Source: an uncultured Lachnospiraceae bacterium (lineage in GTDB: Bacteria > Bacillota > Clostridia > Lachnospirales > Lachnospiraceae). From it: a stretch of 64,000 bases of DNA. Made by a program: the position numbers and the translations under genes. The stretch covers positions 1 to 64,000 of the forward strand of contig CASWRE010000009.1 of the NCBI GenBank assembly GCA_949471785.1. The letters are read 5' to 3'. Under the pieces are notes generated by a model. The model was given only the letters and a program-made list of their open reading frames with translations, searched no databases and had not been told where the DNA came from. Each line of letters begins with the position of its first letter. Positions within the stretch are counted from its first letter, which is position 1. This document shows, one piece after another, positions 17,269-25,386 of this stretch.

Positions 17269-18771
17269 TTACAGATTTCCCTCGGAGCCAGCCTCCAGTG
17301 TGAACCAGAATTCCACGCCGTTGGAATAATTCTCCACACCGCACTCCTGTTTCAGTGATTCCATGATAGCCTTCACAATGGACAGGCCGATACCACTGCC
17401 TCCATACTCCCGGGTACGCGCCTTATCTACCTTGTAAAATTTAATCCATACTTTTTCCAGATCCTCCTCGGGAATCTGTGCGCCCGTATTGAAGACAGAA
17501 GTCCGCACCCGGCCGTCCTCCACCCGGCAGCGGATATCCAGAATCCGTTCGCCGTCCATATGATTCAGCGCATTGGACACATAATTGGTGATAACCTCCT
17601 CCACCTTAAATTCGTCCCCCCACACGTAGAGCGGCTCCTTCTGGTGCAGTCTCACCCGTACACCTTTTTGTTCGATCATAATCCTGGCCGACTGCACGAC
17701 TCCCTGCAAAAGCGCAGTCAGGTCAAAGCATTCCAATGTCACCTGCTCGTTGCCAAATTCCAGCTGATTGAGGGTCAACAGCTTTTTCACCATCATATTC
17801 ATCTTGGATGATTCATCTATGATCACCTCACAATAAAAATCCCGGCTCTCCGGATCATCATTGATATTGTCCTGCAGTCCCTCCGCATAGCCCTGGATCA
17901 GGGCTATGGGCGTCTTCAGCTCATGGGATACATTGGAGAGGAAATCCTTACGCATTTCATCGATCTGTTCCTTTTTCTCAATATCCTTTTGCAGCTCCAG
18001 ATTGGCCGATTTAAGCTCTGAGATCGTCCGCTCCAATTCCTCCGACATCCGGTTAAAATTCCGGCCCAGCACGCCGATCTCATCCCGGCCGCCGCTGACA
18101 TACTTCGTATTAAAGTCCAGTTCCGTCATTTTCTGGGAAATTTCTGTCAGCTCCGTGATCGGTCTGGTGATCCTCTTAGTAAACAGCCACACCACGATCC
18201 CGGCTACCAACGCCATGATCAGACCCACCCGGGCAAAAAATCCATTGGCCAGCTCCACACTCTCCCGAATACTGGCCATGGGGGAACGAATCAAAAACGA
18301 CCGCCCGTCGTCAAATGAACCCCAGATCTCAATATACTTCTCCGCTGTGAAAAAATCTTTGTTTTTCTGAATTCTGTAGGTATCCGTGCTCTCCAGAATC
18401 TCCGGCTGCGCGTTATCTATGCCTGTGACATAGCCGAACAGCCGACTGGCCAGAAGCTCTCCCTGGCCCGACCGGGCATTGCAGTAGAAATTGCTTTCCT
18501 CGTCAATCACCACAAAGATCAGGTTATTTACTGAACAATACGAAAACAGGGGATCGGAAGAATCGACGTTCGTCAAATCCTCTACGTCCTCCAGAAGATA
18601 CATTCCCGTCTCCAGCGTCTTTGATTTATTTCTCACGTAAAACGGTTCCATAAACAGAAAATTCAGCAGCACCACGGAAAGCAGACTCAGGAGAATGAAA
18701 AAAATAGTGTACAGCGCCAGTGTGACACGGATAGAGTATTTGAATTGTATATCCTTATTCTTCAGCTTCAA
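17269..18771 (-). CDS. membrane sensor histidine kinase (HAMP-HisKA-HATPase)
   Basis: A 500-residue kinase. Transmembrane helices lie near residues 15-37 and 182-203 and enclose a ~140-residue extracellular sensor domain. A HAMP linker (KRITRPITELTEIS) and a short coiled coil follow, then the phospho-acceptor in FLSNVSHELKTPIALIQGY. The ATPase domain has the N box NYVSNALNHM and the G box GGSGIGLSIVKAIME. Its start overlaps the upstream response-regulator gene by 17 bases, so the two form a coupled pair. Architecture resembles VanS/ResE-type kinases; no signal can be inferred. Confidence 0.93.
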   Translation of the reverse strand: MKLKNKDIQFKYSIRVTLALYTIFFILLSLLSVVLLNFLFMEPFYVRNKSKTLETGMYLLEDVEDLTNVDSSDPLFSYCSVNNLIFVVIDEESNFYCNARSGQGELLASRLFGYVTGIDNAQPEILESTDTYRIQKNKDFFTAEKYIEIWGSFDDGRSFLIRSPMASIRESVELANGFFARVGLIMALVAGIVVWLFTKRITRPITELTEISQKMTELDFNTKYVSGGRDEIGVLGRNFNRMSEELERTISELKSANLELQKDIEKKEQIDEMRKDFLSNVSHELKTPIALIQGYAEGLQDNINDDPESRDFYCEVIIDESSKMNMMVKKLLTLNQLEFGNEQVTLECFDLTALLQGVVQSARIMIEQKGVRVRLHQKEPLYVWGDEFKVEEVITNYVSNALNHMDGERILDIRCRVEDGRVRTSVFNTGAQIPEEDLEKVWIKFYKVDKARTREYGGSGIGLSIVKAIMESLKQECGVENYSNGVEFWFTLEAGSEGNL

Positions 18772-19435
18772 ATTTGTATCCCATTCCCCAGATCGTCCGT
18801 ATTAACTCCCCCTTGCTTCCCAGCTTGTTCCTGAGCTTTTTCACATGGGTGTCAATCGTTCTGGCATCACCGAAATAGTCATAGTTCCAGACATGATTTA
18901 ATATTTTTTCCCTGGACAGAGCGATCCCCTGATTTTCAATAAAATATGTCAAAAGCTCAAACTCCTTGAAACTCAGCTCCAGGACTTTTCCGTCTATGGT
19001 GACCTCATGGGCCGATTTGTTAATCACGATCCCTCCGGCAGAAAGCGTCTCTTCCATGTCCGCCTGGCCTGTCCGCCGGAGAATGGCTCCCACCCGGGCC
19101 ACCAGTATCTTGGGACTGAAAGGTTTGGAAATATATTCGTCAACTCCCAGCTCAAAACCCAGAAGCTCGTCCCTCTCGTCACTTTTGGCAGTCAGCATGA
19201 TGATCGGTACCTTGCTTTCCGCCCGAATTTCCCGGCATACCTCCCAGCCATCCATCCTCGGCATCATAACGTCAAGGATCAGCAGGGCAATATCCTTATT
19301 GTGATAGAACACGTCCATGGCCTCTTCGCCGTCCCCTGCCTCCAGCACTTCATAGTCCTGCTTAACCAAAAAGTCGCGGACCAGCTTTCTCATACGGCTC
19401 TCATCATCCACCACCAGTATCTTTAACTTGCTCAT
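18755..19435 (-). CDS. OmpR/PhoB-family response regulator paired with the downstream kinase
   Basis: A 226-residue regulator: receiver domain with DDESR, phospho-acceptor in LLILDVMMPRMDG, ML-TAKSD and YISKPFSP, then a winged-helix DNA-binding domain (LSFKEFELLTYFIENQGIALSREKIL split by a short loop, then RTIDTHVKKLRNKLG). The ATG at 19435 is chosen for its GGAGGCGG and its match to the family N-terminus MSKLKILVVDDE; the frame is open to 19474. It is translationally coupled to the kinase gene through a 17-base overlap. Confidence 0.93.
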   Translation of the reverse strand: MSKLKILVVDDESRMRKLVRDFLVKQDYEVLEAGDGEEAMDVFYHNKDIALLILDVMMPRMDGWEVCREIRAESKVPIIMLTAKSDERDELLGFELGVDEYISKPFSPKILVARVGAILRRTGQADMEETLSAGGIVINKSAHEVTIDGKVLELSFKEFELLTYFIENQGIALSREKILNHVWNYDYFGDARTIDTHVKKLRNKLGSKGELIRTIWGMGYKFEAEE

Positions 19436-19525
19436 ATTTTTCCGCCTCCAAACACATCGTCGCTTTTTTACCACTATAACAGCAAACTATGTCTCTTCTG
19501 TGAACGGCGCCCGGGACTTCGCCCG

Positions 19526-20686
19526 TCATCCCATGCAGTTTCCACAGGGATCGTAGCCCTCTTCCAGCAGATCCTCCAGTGCCGCGTATATCTCCCGGCG
19601 GTTTTTTACTCTCATCTGCGCAACACTTTCACATTCCGGCAAATGAATTTTTTTCGTATTCGTATTCAGCACATACTTCTGCCCGGAAGCCTCTTCCCCG
19701 GCCGTTTCATCCGCCGAAAAGCCGGCTTCTGCGTCCGCTTTTCCGTCCGCAGCGGCATCACATTCTCCTTTCCAGTTTAATGCTTTTCCGTCACTGTAGC
19801 AGAAAATGTTCCCCAGCTGGTCCGTACGGTAGATCTGCACCTGCCTGGCCGTCAATGCCTCCGTGACTTCCCTGTGCGGATGGCCATAGTCATTATCCCG
19901 TCCGCAGCTTATCACCCCATAAGAAGGCCCCACCGCCTGAAGAAACGCTTCCGTAGTGGAGCTGGAGCTGCCATGATGACTCACATGATACACATCCGCT
20001 TCCAGCGGGACGCCTGCGGCCAGCATATCCTCCTCCGCCTTTTCCTCCGCGTCGCCGCAGAACAGGAAGCCCAGCTCCCCGTAGGTAAAGCGCAGGCAGA
20101 CCGACCAGTCATTGGCGTCATCCTGACCATATTGCTCCACGGGACCTACGATCGTAAAGCTGCCTCCGCCGAGATCATAGGTCTCCCCCGCCTCCGGATG
20201 AATCACTTTAATGTCTCTTGCGGTAATGCTGTCTTCCAGCTGTTCATAAGCCTTTGTATCCCGCTCAAGCTCCGGCATCAGCAGGGTCTCCACCGGGAAT
20301 TTATAGGCGATGACATCCGCGCCGCCAATATGATCCGCATCCGGATGCGTACAAACAAAATACCGGAGATCTTCCACCCCGAGCTTTTGCATTTCTTTCT
20401 GAATAGTGGTACCCGACGACTCGTCGCCGGCGTCAATCAGCATGGCTTCCCCCTCGCAGAGAATCAGCGTCGAATCCCCCTGGCCCACATCCATAAATTC
20501 CACGGTCAGACCGTCCTCCCGACCCGGCGTTTCCTGCCCGCCGACTGTCAGATCGCCGGCGGCATCCCTCGCCGCCGCGTCCTGTGACTGCCCTGTCCCG
20601 CCGCAGCCGGTCAGTACAGACAGCCACAAAAGAAAAAGGGCCGACCGCATCCATATCGTCCGCCCCTGAATCCCTTTTTTATTCAT
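19526..20686 (-). CDS. ComEC/Rec2-like metallo-beta-lactamase-fold lipoprotein
   Basis: A 386-residue exported hydrolase. A signal segment with lipobox LSVLTGC near residue 28 predicts a lipoprotein. The metallo-beta-lactamase domain has VGQGDSTLI, THPDADHIGG (metal motif), FCGDAEEKAEEDML and YHVSHHGS, as in the hydrolase domain of the competence protein ComEC; it lacks the ComEC membrane channel. The last ~50 residues form a small Cys module, H-x3-C-x5-M-x3-NR and GYDPCGNC, resembling the Ada-type or nuclease-associated zinc-binding tail of many Firmicutes MBL lipoproteins. Start at 20686 is favoured by AGGAG seven bases upstream. Likely a cell-surface nuclease or phosphodiesterase. It follows the Ser/Thr kinase gene by 29 bases. 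Confidence 0.85.
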   Translation of the reverse strand: MNKKGIQGRTIWMRSALFLLWLSVLTGCGGTGQSQDAAARDAAGDLTVGGQETPGREDGLTVEFMDVGQGDSTLILCEGEAMLIDAGDESSGTTIQKEMQKLGVEDLRYFVCTHPDADHIGGADVIAYKFPVETLLMPELERDTKAYEQLEDSITARDIKVIHPEAGETYDLGGGSFTIVGPVEQYGQDDANDWSVCLRFTYGELGFLFCGDAEEKAEEDMLAAGVPLEADVYHVSHHGSSSSTTEAFLQAVGPSYGVISCGRDNDYGHPHREVTEALTARQVQIYRTDQLGNIFCYSDGKALNWKGECDAAADGKADAEAGFSADETAGEEASGQKYVLNTNTKKIHLPECESVAQMRVKNRREIYAALEDLLEEGYDPCGNCMG

Positions 20687-20715
20687 CTCCATTCTCCTAT
20701 CCGGTCTCCTCACTC

Positions 20716-22065
20716 TCACGAACCGCCCGACAAAGCCTTGAGCAGCTTATTCAGCCCACGCCCCACAGACTGACGCATCTCTGCGCTTCCCAGTTTTTCA
20801 CGGATCTGATCAAAAAATTCCGTCATTTTATCCAGAGACGGCATATGAGATGTGATACCTTTGAACATACCCATAGAGGACATGATAAACTCAATAACAC
20901 ATAAAAGAACCACAATAATCACCACAATCAAGCCGATATTCAGGGCTTTTTTCAGGCCCGAGCTGATTTCATCATAGTCGTCCTCCTCGTATACTTCATA
21001 TTCCTCGTCCCGCGCCTGTTTTTTTCCGGACTGCTTTTTAGAGGCCTGTTCCTTTTTGGATTTTTTGAATTTCTTGCCGGCAGACACCGCAGACGCCTTG
21101 CCCTTGACTTTTTCCTTTAACTGCTTTACTTTTTTCCGTCTTTCCATCTCCGCGCCTTTTTTGATCGTGTCCACCTGCTCCTTTGAAAAAATCATGGTTT
21201 CGCCCTGCATGGCGTCTCTGGGAGAAGACGTCTGGATGGAGCTGTCAGGATTCTTCATACACAACATCAGATCCCGCATCAGCTCGTCCATATGCTGATA
21301 CCGGTCATCCATGCGTTTACTCATGCATTTCCCGATAATCTGATTAAACCGCTCCGGGATTTCAGGAAAAATCTCCCTGGGCATCGTCAGCTTACCGTCC
21401 ATATGCTGCATGGCGACCTCCACCACCGAATGGCCGGAATAAGGCAATGTGCCCGTACACATCTCATACATGGTCACGCCCAGGGAATAGATATCCGTTC
21501 TCTGATCAGAATAACCGCCCCGGACCTGTTCCGGCGAACTGTAGGACACCGACCCGCATACATCCACCGTCATGGTTTCCCCGGACTGTACCCGGGCAAT
21601 ACCAAAATCTGAAATTTTCACATTTCCCTCAAGAGTCAGGATCAGGTTCTCCGGCTTAATATCCCTGTGGACGATTCCCGCCCTATGGGCGGCGGCCAGA
21701 CCGTCCGCAGCCTGCAGCGCAATACTCAGGCATTCGTTATTTCTCAGACGGCCCCTCTTCTTAATATACTGCTTTAACGTCAGCCCTTCCACCAGCTCCA
21801 TGACAATGAACCAGTACCCCTGGTCATGATCCACATCATACACATTTACAATATGATCATGGGTCAGACCCGCCGCTGCCTGGGCTTCCCGATGAAATTT
21901 CCGCAGATAGGCTTCGTCATGCTGCAATTCATCCTTGAGCACTTTCATCGCGGCCGGACGGTGCAGAACATGGTCCATAATCTTATATACTCTGGCCATG
22001 CCCCCGGCGCCAATGTCGTCTAATATTTCATATCTCTGTTTTAGCATCATGCCAGATGACAGCAT
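20716..22065 (-). CDS. PknB-type membrane Ser/Thr protein kinase without PASTA domains
   Basis: A 449-residue Hanks-type kinase. Glycine loop GAGGMARVYK, Lys41, catalytic loop IVHRDIKPEN (Asp135) and DFG at 153-155 are intact, and an activation loop precedes GSVSYSSPEQ, so it should be active. Residues ~275-370 are a charged Lys/Glu-rich juxtamembrane linker; one transmembrane helix (about 20 residues around LIVVIIVVLLCVIEF) is followed by only ~50 extracellular residues. Unlike PrkC/Stk1 there are no PASTA repeats, and no PP2C phosphatase gene is adjacent. ATG at 22065 has GGGAG seven bases upstream. Likely co-transcribed with the downstream MBL lipoprotein gene. Confidence 0.9.
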   Translation of the reverse strand: MLSSGMMLKQRYEILDDIGAGGMARVYKIMDHVLHRPAAMKVLKDELQHDEAYLRKFHREAQAAAGLTHDHIVNVYDVDHDQGYWFIVMELVEGLTLKQYIKKRGRLRNNECLSIALQAADGLAAAHRAGIVHRDIKPENLILTLEGNVKISDFGIARVQSGETMTVDVCGSVSYSSPEQVRGGYSDQRTDIYSLGVTMYEMCTGTLPYSGHSVVEVAMQHMDGKLTMPREIFPEIPERFNQIIGKCMSKRMDDRYQHMDELMRDLMLCMKNPDSSIQTSSPRDAMQGETMIFSKEQVDTIKKGAEMERRKKVKQLKEKVKGKASAVSAGKKFKKSKKEQASKKQSGKKQARDEEYEVYEEDDYDEISSGLKKALNIGLIVVIIVVLLCVIEFIMSSMGMFKGITSHMPSLDKMTEFFDQIREKLGSAEMRQSVGRGLNKLLKALSGGS

Positions 22066-22184
22066 ATATTCACTCCCTCAAACATACAGAGAATCCTCCG
22101 CCGGAGGTTTTCTGCATACTACGGCATAACAAAAATCATGCCCGGCACATTTCTCATCAACGTACCAGGATCTATGAAAATATC

Positions 22185-22214
22185 AGATACCCCGCCGCCG
22201 GCAGCGGAGTATCT
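22185..22214 (-). terminator. hairpin after the mutarotase-like gene
   Basis: AGATAC-CCCGC pairs with GCGGAGTATCT around a GC-rich loop, 30 bases after the stop at 22244 on the minus strand. The following sequence GATATTTTC is only weakly T-rich, so termination is plausible but not certain. Confidence 0.45.
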
Positions 22215-22243
22215 GTATGTACTGCTCTGTGGTTCTGACATTG

Positions 22244-22891
22244 CTACTCATGATAACATACGCGAACAACATGCGAATGATGCTCGCCTGTGATCCAATC
22301 CACATCATCCGTCAGCCAGCTCATAATATTCAGCATATTTTTTTCCCATCGGATACTGCTTTCCCGTTCTTCCTCCGTCATGGGGTGTTCCATACTGGTG
22401 TCTATCTCGTCATATCCGAAAATATAGCCGCCCGCGTTCCAAATAGAAAAATTACTGTCCGGACCAGGATTAATCTCGCCGTTTCTCGCCTCCACCAGGG
22501 CGTCATGGCGACGTTTATACTCTTCCTCCGAGCCGGGCGCCAGCTTTGTGACAAATACACGATGCCGGATCATTTCTTTATTCTGCCTCACCCTGCCAAA
22601 ATCGTGATACATCAGACGCATAGGCTTATAGGGCTCTGAAATCCACTCGTAAGCAACCCCTAAAAATCTGTCCCATTCCTGCAGCTTTTCCCTGTCATCC
22701 GCATCTATCTCGTTATCGGAAGGCGTCTCACAGTAACCAAACAATATATTTTCCACATTCCAGATACTGAAATTCGATATGCTGTTCATATCCAGCACTT
22801 CTGTCAGCTCCGGCCAGATCTTTCCCAGGCGTTCCCGATACTCGCCCGACATTCCCTCTTTAATCTTCATGGCAAACGCATGTCTATTCAT
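22244..22891 (-). CDS. tandem two-domain L-rhamnose mutarotase-like protein
   Basis: A 215-residue protein made of two copies of the ~100-residue RhaM/DUF718 ferredoxin-like fold. Copy 1 (residues ~1-100) has RHAFAMKIKEGMSGEYRERLGKI and SNFSIWNVENILFGYCE; copy 2 (~107-215) has RHRVFVTKLAPGSEEEYKRRHDAL and SNFSIWNAGGYIFGYDE. RhaM converts alpha- and beta-L-rhamnose. The histidine that follows the EYKRRH-type motif is kept in copy 2 but replaced by Leu in copy 1, so only copy 2 looks catalytic. No rhamnose genes lie nearby, so the sugar substrate is open. Single-domain versions are the norm; the duplication is unusual. Confidence 0.82.
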   Translation of the reverse strand: MNRHAFAMKIKEGMSGEYRERLGKIWPELTEVLDMNSISNFSIWNVENILFGYCETPSDNEIDADDREKLQEWDRFLGVAYEWISEPYKPMRLMYHDFGRVRQNKEMIRHRVFVTKLAPGSEEEYKRRHDALVEARNGEINPGPDSNFSIWNAGGYIFGYDEIDTSMEHPMTEEERESSIRWEKNMLNIMSWLTDDVDWITGEHHSHVVRVCYHE

Positions 22892-22961
22892 ATATTTTTC
22901 CTCCGCCTCATCCTGTCTGATTATGTGCCGCCGACCTTGACACGCCCGCGCGTTTCTTGGT

Positions 22962-22991
22962 ATTATACCACGGGTACGGGATGATATTCAA
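22962..22991 (-). promoter_or_regulatory. sigma-A type promoter for the mutarotase-like gene
   Basis: On the minus strand TTGAAT (22991-22986) and a perfect TATAAT (22967-22962) are 18 bases apart, about 70 bases upstream of the ATG at 22891. Confidence 0.65.
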
Positions 22992-23210
22992 CACGAAAAT
23001 AGCGTGAGTCACATTTCACGACCGTCTCTTGTTACTGTTTGCTCCGTTCACAGTAACCTTTGCAAATTGATTGAACCTCTGACAGGTCCGGTCCGCCAGA
23101 AAAGACTTTCCTGAAAAACATGATTTCTGCCTGTAATGATACAATTTTAAAAAAACGACACGAAAATGTCGGATTTGACGTAGAAACTCCTTTTTAGAAA
23201 ACAAGACCTG

Positions 23211-23219
23211 TGCTATAAT
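23211..23219 (+). promoter_or_regulatory. extended -10 promoter of the small HTH gene
   Basis: TGCTATAAT, an extended -10 (TG-N-TATAAT), lies 20 bases before the ATG at 23239. No convincing -35 is seen at the usual distance, which is normal for extended -10 promoters. Confidence 0.55.
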
Positions 23220-23238
23220 AGAAGACAAGGAGGTTATT

Positions 23239-23469
23239 ATGTTTGATTATACTATTTTACAGAACAATCTGCATTACCTGAGAATCGAAAGCCGTTGCAG
23301 TCAGGCAGAGCTTTCAAAAAAATTGGGGCTGTCTCGTCATACATATTTAAATTACGAGACCGGCATACGTATCCCAACCCTGGAAGCTATGAGGCGCATT
23401 TCGGCACACTATGATATCGGCATCGATGATCTGCTGAATAAACCTATGGCAGAAAAACAGATCGTTTGA
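23239..23469 (+). CDS. small XRE/Cro-family helix-turn-helix regulator
   Basis: A 76-residue DNA-binding protein made almost only of one HTH_3 domain: LQNNLHYLRIESRCSQAEL, SKKLGLSRHTYLNYE as the turn and recognition helix, then RIPTLEAMRRISAHYDIGIDDLL. AAGGAGG lies five bases before the ATG. With no partner domain and no adjacent toxin gene it is probably a stand-alone repressor. Target unknown; the inverted repeat GTTACTGT/ACAGTAAC in its own upstream region is one candidate. Confidence 0.88.
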   Translation: MFDYTILQNNLHYLRIESRCSQAELSKKLGLSRHTYLNYETGIRIPTLEAMRRISAHYDIGIDDLLNKPMAEKQIV

Positions 23470-23503
23470 TCCCCTTTCTCCATACCATGTAGTGTAGACA
23501 AAT

Positions 23504-23643
23504 CGGATAAATTCTCATCATGTAACTGTTTGGAGCGAGCCTGGAAATGCCCTGACCAGCCAGATAGCTTCACCCGCCTTCTGCTTTGAGGGCTAATCTC
23601 CAAGACCTATATAAGGTTCTGAACAGTTACAGGGGCTTATCCG
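23504..23643. repeat. nested inverted-repeat locus (degenerate MITE or structured RNA)
   Basis: Outer arms CGGATAA (23504-23510) and TTATCCG (23637-23643) enclose inner arms TGTAACTGTT (23521-23530) and AACAGTTACA (23622-23631). The inner ends resemble the inverted ends of the element at 49369-49604 (GTAACTGTTCAG). No direct repeat of the target site was found. There is no gene between 23470 and 23754. Confidence 0.5.
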
Positions 23644-23754
23644 TTTCTGTTCATAATTATACACGTTTATATTACCACACCACTTCACGCCTGTCAACTC
23701 ACATATTCAATTTTTTGAAACTCTTTTATTCTGTTTCTTTTTGGCATCTGAATA

Positions 23755-24084
23755 TCATATACCGGCCATCCATCCTCCGTCCATGGCGTCCTGCCAGTCT
23801 TTCTGTTTTTCCTCATACATTTTATTTAACCACATATGTATCTGATCCAGCCCCTCCTCGCTATAAGGAAATCTTTCATATATTTTTTTTTCTTCAGGCG
23901 TATGCTCAAAATTAAAGGGTTCCGGAAAAACGCAGGCCTCAAACTCCGCGTCCTCCCTGCTGTCTCCCACAGGCCGTATCAGGAAACGCATACCCCGGAA
24001 ACTTCCCGTATACCTTTTTGTAACGGCAAGCTTATCCCGCAGGTTATATGACTGCATGTGACCCACTTCTACCCGTTCTATCAT
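23755..24084 (-). CDS. uncharacterised 109-residue protein
   Basis: I do not recognise a family. The ATG at 24084 has a strong GAAAGGAG six bases upstream, supporting expression. The protein is soluble and acidic, with a central beta-rich part (KRYTGSFRGMRFLIRPVG) followed by a helical C-terminal half rich in Glu, Tyr and Trp (SEEGLDQIHMWLNKMYEEKQKDW). No signal peptide, cysteine motif or membrane segment. It stands alone between two repeat-bearing gaps. Confidence 0.65.
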   Translation of the reverse strand: MIERVEVGHMQSYNLRDKLAVTKRYTGSFRGMRFLIRPVGDSREDAEFEACVFPEPFNFEHTPEEKKIYERFPYSEEGLDQIHMWLNKMYEEKQKDWQDAMDGGWMAGI

Positions 24085-24227
24085 TCGAATCTCCTTTCTG
24101 CATCGTTATAAAAATACCGCTGTAATTTACAGGATGAATTTACATGTATAACCAAAAAATAAATCTACAATAATAAAACAGAATTTACAATAGTTATAAG
24201 GGTATTGAACTGCATCAATACACATCA

Positions 24228-24249
24228 CGGTTCAGACAGGTCTGAACCG
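24228..24249. repeat. short perfect palindrome, TTCAGACNGG family
   Basis: Ten-base arms CGGTTCAGAC and GTCTGAACCG around a two-base loop. It belongs to the recurrent family with core TTCAG-ACNGG-CTGAA also seen at 24778, 36391 and 44602. It sits between two divergent small genes. Confidence 0.6.
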
Positions 24250-24290
24250 CGACCAATACACATAGACTATTAAGAAATGAGGTATGGCAA

Positions 24291-24773
24291 ATGAGAGAAA
24301 CAATCAAAGTCCTGTGCAAATATTACGTTCTGTTTGCTGTCTTTGGATGGATTTACTACTGTATAGAAATTCTGTTCAGAGGATATTCTCACTGGTCCAT
24401 GTTTCTTCTGGCCGGTCTGTGCTGTGTGCTGATCGGCATGCTCAATGAATTCACCGACAAGGAAACCAGTATCTGGCTGCAGATGCTCTGGTCCGCTCTG
24501 CTGGTCACTCTGTTTGAATTCCTTTTTGGCGTCATTCTCAATATGGGACTGAAATGGCATATATGGGACTACTCTGATACCCCTTTTAATGTCATGGGGC
24601 AGGTGTGTCTGCCTTTTACTCTGATCTGGTATTTTCTGTCCCTTCCCGCCATTTTGCTGGATGATCTGATGCGGGAAAAATTCTTCGGTGAAGAAGGGCA
24701 TCAATATAACTGGAAACTCCAAAACAAATCTTATAAAAAACAGAGCCATTCTGGAACCGTGGAAAATAACTGA
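24291..24773 (+). CDS. putative ABC-transporter type IV / CmpB-family membrane protein
   Basis: A 160-residue integral membrane protein with about four hydrophobic segments. The stretch LFEFLFGVILNMGLKWHIWDYS followed closely by PFNVMGQVCLPFTLIWYFLS matches the signature region of the Firmicutes PF06541 family (named putative ABC-transporter type IV, CmpB-like). Biochemical function of that family is unknown. A GAGG lies about 15 bases before the ATG at 24291, so the ribosome site is weak. A palindromic terminator follows the stop by five bases. Confidence 0.7.
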   Translation: MRETIKVLCKYYVLFAVFGWIYYCIEILFRGYSHWSMFLLAGLCCVLIGMLNEFTDKETSIWLQMLWSALLVTLFEFLFGVILNMGLKWHIWDYSDTPFNVMGQVCLPFTLIWYFLSLPAILLDDLMREKFFGEEGHQYNWKLQNKSYKKQSHSGTVENN

Positions 24774-24777
24774 TACT

Positions 24778-24815
24778 GCAGCAGTTCAGCCTGTCTGAAC
24801 TGCTGCTTTATGTCT
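24778..24815 (+). terminator. palindromic terminator after the CmpB-like gene
   Basis: Twelve-base perfect arms GCAGCAGTTCAG and CTGAACTGCTGC around CCTGT, then TTTATGTCTT. The core is the TTCAG-ACNGG-CTGAA repeat in the opposite orientation. Confidence 0.65.
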
Positions 24816-24905
24816 TAATCCAATATGAGGAAATCTCTGCAGCCTGATTGCAGAAACAGGATAAAACTGTTACAATAAGTCGGAAGAACAGGAGGTACGA
24901 TATGC

Positions 24906-25382
24906 ATGAAATCCGAGGATGAATCGATCAAAATGTTAGAAATGAGAATGCAGCGGCAATTGAGTCTCTCCCGGGAGAAGTCTATTACCCCGCAAAATAT
25001 GCAGTACTACATTTCTTCCGCGACATTACATAGAGCAAAACCACAGCCAAATACAACCTCTGCCGAAAACGGCCTCCTCCCTCCGTCAGTTTCCGAAAAG
25101 CCGCAGGACGGCCGGGAACCTGCCGCGAAAGAAGACGAAGATCTGCGGCAGAAGGATTTGTCATCCCCAAAGGCATCTGCTTCTATAAATAAAGGACAGG
25201 AAAACTACCTGCAAACACTTCAAAACAGCGGAATAAAAGAGGCCATACAGCGAATGGAAATCCCCGATTCCACAGACCTGCAGCATAGAAGGGGTAAAAA
25301 TGAATACGAAAAAATCCTCCGCTCTATGAACACGGAGGGCTTTTCCGACATCGAAATATCTCTGTTCAACGGAAAAATATAA
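24906..25382 (+). CDS. uncharacterised 158-residue hydrophilic protein
   Basis: No family recognised. AGGAGG lies nine bases before the ATG at 24906; another ATG at 24902 in a different frame stops after six codons. The protein is strongly hydrophilic and probably largely disordered: an N-terminal Met/Gln/Arg-rich helix (MLEMRMQRQLSLSREKS), a Pro/Glu/Lys-rich middle, then a short helical C-terminus. No membrane segment or cysteine. It converges on hflX with four bases between stops. Confidence 0.6.
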   Translation: MKSEDESIKMLEMRMQRQLSLSREKSITPQNMQYYISSATLHRAKPQPNTTSAENGLLPPSVSEKPQDGREPAAKEDEDLRQKDLSSPKASASINKGQENYLQTLQNSGIKEAIQRMEIPDSTDLQHRRGKNEYEKILRSMNTEGFSDIEISLFNGKI

Positions 25383-25386
25383 CTAT

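Larger units (their letters stand above)
22892..23238. other. gene-free divergent region between the mutarotase-like and HTH genes
   Basis: About 350 bases with no credible gene. It holds a minus-strand promoter at 22962-22991, an inverted repeat GTTACTGT / ACAGTAAC at 23031-23038 and 23050-23057, and a plus-strand extended -10 site at 23211-23219. Confidence 0.6.
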
